From NCBI GenBank assembly GCA_034508935.3, contig CM067451.1, positions 47,308,130 through 47,372,129 on the forward strand: a DNA stretch of 64,000 nucleotides, given 5' to 3'. The notes below the pieces were generated by a model. It was not told where the DNA came from, did not search any database, and saw only the letters and a program-made list of their open reading frames with translations. The translations under genes were made by a program, and so were the position numbers. Source of the DNA: Berghia stephanieae. Lineage: Eukaryota > Mollusca > Gastropoda > Nudibranchia > Aeolidiidae. Within the stretch, counting starts at the first letter, position 1. The number at the start of each line of letters is the position of its first letter. Below are positions 59,620 through 64,000 of the stretch, piece by piece.

Positions 59620-62093
59620 TTTAATAAACTCCCCTTGAACTGTTCCATAACCCTAGGACATATTCTAGAACAATCAAGTGCTGAGAGGGTTAAACCAGAA
59701 AAGGATACTAGCCTTCCTCGATGATACCCTTGTCCTTGGAAAATATTTTGACGATCGTCTTTCAAACACTTAAAACATCTCAGCTCCATGCCCAACAGAC
59801 AAGACTGGTGGACGCTGCACAATAATATATTATACAATAAGACAGAATCTTTTCTTACTTCACAATGACCACTTTGGACGAATGAAGTCATGGAGAATAA
59901 CCCTGCTGAAATTGCCACTTCAAGAGATTTTGAAATTGTGTGTAAGCATATCCAGTACATGACATCAAGAAGCATGAAATAGCAAAGAGAGTGAGATCAC
60001 AAGTCATATATATCTTCTTGCCACCCTCAAGTGATGTCAATGTGTTACTTAAGGCTGCTCACTGTGGTTAAAATATAAAAGTAAATATGAGAGGCCAGGA
60101 CCTAACAACTCTAATCCATGTGGGATACCCACGACATAAGTTGAGAATGGCATTCTATGACCCTCAACAAAGATGCAAAATAAACTCTCACAAATCAGAT
60201 CACTTCAATCACCACCACAGTGTAAGTAATGACATGAGCAGCAGTTAAGAATTCTTATTCAGGTCAATTATTTCCTTGATAATAATTTCAAATCAAGGAA
60301 TAAACTAGACATGGCATGGGTAGCCTCCTTAAAGGCACAAGACCTGAACCACCGCTCTCTGACTAATGAAAAATGGTCAAGAAGAGCGAGAGAAAAAAAA
60401 AAAAGGGTGACATTATGAAGCTACATACCTAGGAAGAATATGTATTACTAATTGCTTCCGTCATCTGTAGTGCAGTCAATGATAGATAGATTTTACAACA
60501 AAGGATGTGAGCTTATGCCTAAACCCATAAAGGAAGAGGGGTAATTATTGGCGAAATGTTAAAAATTATTGTTTAAAGCAAGCTCACAAGACTGCTAGGA
60601 AACCATTGAAGACAGAGTTGAAAAGATGAAATTCGACTATGGAATTAGAAGAGGCAACAAAGTGCACTTCGAAGACAAAAAAAAATTAAAAAATAATAAT
60701 AATAATAATAATTTATAACTGAATGCAAATCTGATCAGTCCTGCCAGCATCATTGCAGATTTCGTCTTCGGTGCAGTGTTATGTGTAAAAAACAGACACA
60801 AACTTTAAGAAGAAAGGTCAATCAAGAAGCCTCCAACTCTGTCATGACTCATATCTGTTGCTATGTACAAAAAGACAAACCCCAGACCATGGAAAGAAAC
60901 AACAAATTATGAATGACTGTCTGGAGCAACATCACGGTCTGTATCAACTGTGCAGAATAGCAACGAGTCGATGCCACCACTGTCAACATGGCAGTGACAG
61001 TGATGAAGGGGTTCAATTCCAAAGAAAATGCCAGAGAAGCTCAGCCTGATGATACTAGACTGGAACCAAAGGCTGAAGGAGAAGGGGTAGAGGTGACACT
61101 TTCACCTCCCCATCAAAGGGTAGAGGTTTCACCTCCCCACTAAGAAACTTCTCACATCATGATGACTCAAGGGCCCAAGGGACTACTAGAGACACCAGGA
61201 GCAGACACCATGCACAGGGAGCCTGATGATACCCCAAGCAATCACAGGCTTGATGATACCTGGTGTAAGCCCCCCTGAACCCAGAGACCTGATGATACCA
61301 GGGATGGTACCCCTCGGAATCACAGGCGAGGAAGGGAGAGAGCTACCCAGAGGCCCATCTGATAATGGCTCTAGAACCCGACTCAACCTGATGGAACCAG
61401 AATAAGCCAAAATGTGAGAAAGAGCCCATGAGGGTACCACGACGACCATGGTAGTGGTACCCCTATGAACTGATAACATGAACACACGGGTGATCACCTC
61501 AAGCAGGCGAGGGAGGGAATTATGTATGTACATCAGAAGGTATTTTACTACCTCAATCTGGTGAGTCAGAGGCATAAGCTTTAAAATGATGATGGTTACC
61601 ACCTTGTGACAGGACCTGTATCATAGACATGAACATGAATTGGTAACTGACATGGTTCCCACCATGCTTGTTTTATTTCTGACATTATCCCTGGTCATTG
61701 TCATCCTGTCTATTAATTAATAAAGAGATTCCCTGGCCTGCTAGCAATAATGTAAATACTAAATAAGCTCTATTTTCAGCTGCATTGTTTTAGAAAAAAA
61801 AATGGGATATATATATATCCAGCCATTTACAAGTGCAGCAAACAACCACTGATATTGCCTTACAATTTTGATTGCTTATATCCCCAATGAAATTCAAAAT
61901 ATTATATCCCTCCTAACAAGTTATCTTTTATAAATTTTGGTCCAACTTTCATAAGTAGCCTTCTATGTTCTGATATAGATATTTTAAGTAATGTTTTGGG
62001 ACCCGACAAACTTATGCAAACATGAGATCTTCCCACTTTTAATCTATATCGGGTATAACTTCAGGAGGGAAAGCATTTTTGGAGGGGGAGGAA
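59620..62093 (+). other. decayed 3' part of element 3
   Basis: Traces of reverse transcriptase are visible around 59.7-59.75 kb. The remainder, to the right LTR, shows no domain I can name. It contains a purine-rich repeat of gatgatacc words near 61040-61300. Confidence 0.5.
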
Positions 62094-62518
62094 TGTGGGG
62101 AAGATTTTATGTAACTGATTATTGAATTGTGATAGGTTTTTGTTGTTGTTGTTGTGTTTTGTTATGGTATGACTGTCGTGTCTTGATCAGGCTGTTGTGA
62201 GTAATCTTCATGTTGTGTTTGTTCACTGTCTCCCGCGTAAACGTGACGTCATCGTATCTATTCTATAAAAGCTCGCGACACCCTTCATTCTTTCTCTTGA
62301 CCACAGCCTTCTAAGCAGACATACTATCTTTGCCTATCGTAGCATCTTCGAAGATCCGATCCGCCATACTTTTGGTATGTTATAAGAATCAGGCTAGACC
62401 GGGACGATTCCCGAGGTGCTCTAGAGCATTTTTTAACCGCCCATATATGTCCTCGACATATATGGAGAACGCCCACTTCGGTGGAGACTTTTTCTGAACT
62501 TTTTCCTTATTTTTTACA
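62094..62518 (+). repeat. right LTR of element 3
   Basis: 425 bp matching 52776-53198, with its outer end replaced by the hairpin cluster at 62519. Confidence 0.85.
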
Positions 62519-62650
62519 TGGCTGTCATTATTCCCAGACGCCTGTCTGGGGATAATAAAAATTCGTTATCCCCAGACAGGTGTCTGGGGATAACCAATTT
62601 TTGTTATCCCCAGACACCTGTCTGAGGATACTATCCCCAGACGCATGTAG
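62519..62650. repeat. ctggggataa hairpin cluster
   Basis: Four to five alternating copies of tgtctggggataa and ttatccccagaca form nested hairpins. The same module ends both arms of the fold-back structure (11460-11500 and 13010-13060). Confidence 0.85.
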
Positions 62651-63310
62651 CAAGTGGGCAGAAAGATTTTATGCAAAATGCCAAACTAGGCGTGAAAAAT
62701 ACCAGATATTCTGGAAAAAATACTAGTGGTTGTGTCCCAAAACAGTTAATATATCAAGTGATATTTAACACAAGATGAAAGTAAATAGTGATCAAATGTC
62801 AAATCCAGCTCTTTTTTAAAAAAAAATATTTTAAAGCAAATGGATCAATGAAATTTCTTTTGTTACTTTGATCTGAAAACGTCAAACTGGCAATTCGACT
62901 TTTTATTTTCAACCAGGAAGAAAGTTGTTAATCATCAAATCTGTTCATAGTCCACCAACCATTTAAATTTTCATTACCAACCTACCTGTTAACTTTATTG
63001 GTCATCTCTTGTTTCTATAATTTGCTCATTCTGGCCACAATTTTGGGGACGACCGGGAATAATTTTTTATGTCGCGGACGAATTCCTAGGCCATGGTGTT
63101 GTTTGCCCCAAAGCCCAAAACCCACACCTGTTATTTTCCTGTCTGCTTCGCACAAGACAATACAATTTAGTATCACACGTCCACAAAACTAGATCCAACA
63201 ACATATTTTGATTCGAATCAGAGATGAAAATAACTACCGTAGCAAAACAAGGAAGCAAAAATGGTGGAAATATGTTTAGCTCATATATGAATTTAAAATA
63301 TTCCGATAGC
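62651..63310. other. unassigned spacer
   Basis: AT-rich unique sequence. No gene or element is supported. Confidence 0.5.
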
Positions 63311-63311
63311 G

Positions 63312-63390
63312 GTGTGGATAGGCAGCTCAGTGGGTAAGGCCACCTTTCATTTTACTCCTTTTAGCTGCACAGATTCGACTCAGTCGCGAC
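63312..63390 (+). repeat. tRNA-derived SINE-like segment
   Basis: ataggcagctcagtgggtaa is an A-box-like block and gcacagattcgactcagtcg a degenerate B-box block, at tRNA spacing, followed by a long C run. Pairing is poor, so it is not a tRNA gene. Confidence 0.45.
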
Positions 63391-63392
63391 CG

Positions 63393-63419
63393 CCCCCCCC
63401 CCCCCCCCCCCCCCCCCCA
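63393..63419. repeat. poly-C tract
   Basis: About 26 C bases, abutting the tRNA-like segment. Confidence 0.9.
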
Positions 63420-63599
63420 CTCATTTTTTTTACTTTTCTTTCTTTCTTCCCAATTGATTTTCATTGTTTTCACGTTTGTTCCGAGTTCCGAGCAAGAGTT
63501 TTTTTTTAATCAGTTGAATTTTTTATTTCTCCGATAATATTATTTCATTATTTAATTTGCTCTAGATCTATTATTGTTTTGTTTTTTTTGTTTTGGTCA

Positions 63600-63925
<326 letters not shown>

Positions 63926-64000
63926 AACACTATTCCCTGCTCCGAGGGAAATATCTCTTTTCTTTTTTTTTATATTTTGACCTAAACCTTAGAGTTTTTT

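Larger units (their letters stand above)
52776..62518 (+). mobile_element. Ty3/gypsy-like LTR retrotransposon 3 (broken, long)
   Basis: A 9.7-kb element. LTR-like repeats at 52776-53231 and 62094-62518 share tgtggggaagattttatgta, a tctataaaagctcgcgacac promoter region, and tcttcgaagatccgat. They are about 97 percent alike by eye. A primer-site-like ttggcgctgcgac follows the left LTR, and ggagggggaggaa precedes the right one. Gag with a CCHC knuckle and a protease are recognisable at about 56.5-58.8 kb, with the start of reverse transcriptase and decayed pol after that. The element is broken, with many breaks, and much of pol is unrecognisable. No matching target-site duplication is seen. It is older than the other two. 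Confidence 0.85.

Noticed and set aside
61186-61602. Minus-strand frame of 138 codons in element 3 as an envelope or host gene
   Set aside because: No signal peptide, domain or splice context; composition follows a gatgatacc-rich repeat on the other strand.

Overview
The window is repeat-dominated DNA from a metazoan nuclear genome. It is AT-rich, full of microsatellites and minisatellites, contains introns, and carries non-LTR retrotransposons, Ty3/gypsy elements, tRNA-derived SINE-like pieces and several DNA-transposon families. The mix suggests a marine invertebrate, perhaps a mollusc or another lophotrochozoan, but nothing here fixes the phylum. One 100-N assembly gap lies at 44640-44739.

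Host genes are scarce. The best is a first coding exon on the minus strand at 736-907. It encodes an Arg-rich leader followed by HLITTPIFYVNA and a clean GT splice donor, which fits the start of a mitochondrial methionyl-tRNA synthetase whose other exons lie off the left edge. A weak candidate terminal exon lies at 45831-45921 (minus). A decayed copy of an unnamed multicopy invertebrate protein family lies near 40.7-41.2 kb.

Layout: 67-bp tandem repeat, AAG tract and the MARS2-like exon (0-0.92 kb); broken mariner (1.06-1.72 kb); a 31/33-bp satellite (1.7-9.75 kb) split by a 5'-truncated LINE with a 15-bp target-site duplication; a DNA element with 26-bp terminal inverted repeats (10.17-11.07 kb); a fold-back structure (11.45-13.06 kb); small TTAA-flanked elements (13.6-15.3 kb) partly inside a 1.2-kb dispersed repeat that recurs at 51.3 kb; a LINE with an inverted 5' end and an 11-bp target-site duplication (16.6-19.8 kb); a hairpin-bearing higher-order satellite (19.8-21.6, 23.4-23.6, 28.9-34.5 and 38.9-40.5 kb) invaded by two gypsy elements (23.64-28.85 and 34.55-38.90 kb); a 24-bp GAT-rich minisatellite with the gap (41.5-45.3 kb); a palindrome-rich array (46.5-47.3 kb); a 36-bp satellite (50.6-51.3 kb); a long decayed gypsy element (52.78-62.52 kb) that also carries a small helix-hairpin-helix-like reading frame; and terminal hairpin, tRNA-like and AAT/ATT repeats.

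The genes do not form a pathway. The story is one of nested insertion: satellites grew, LINEs and gypsy elements landed in them leaving readable target-site duplications, and palindromic modules recur at several sites. No CRISPR array, operon or bacterial feature is present.
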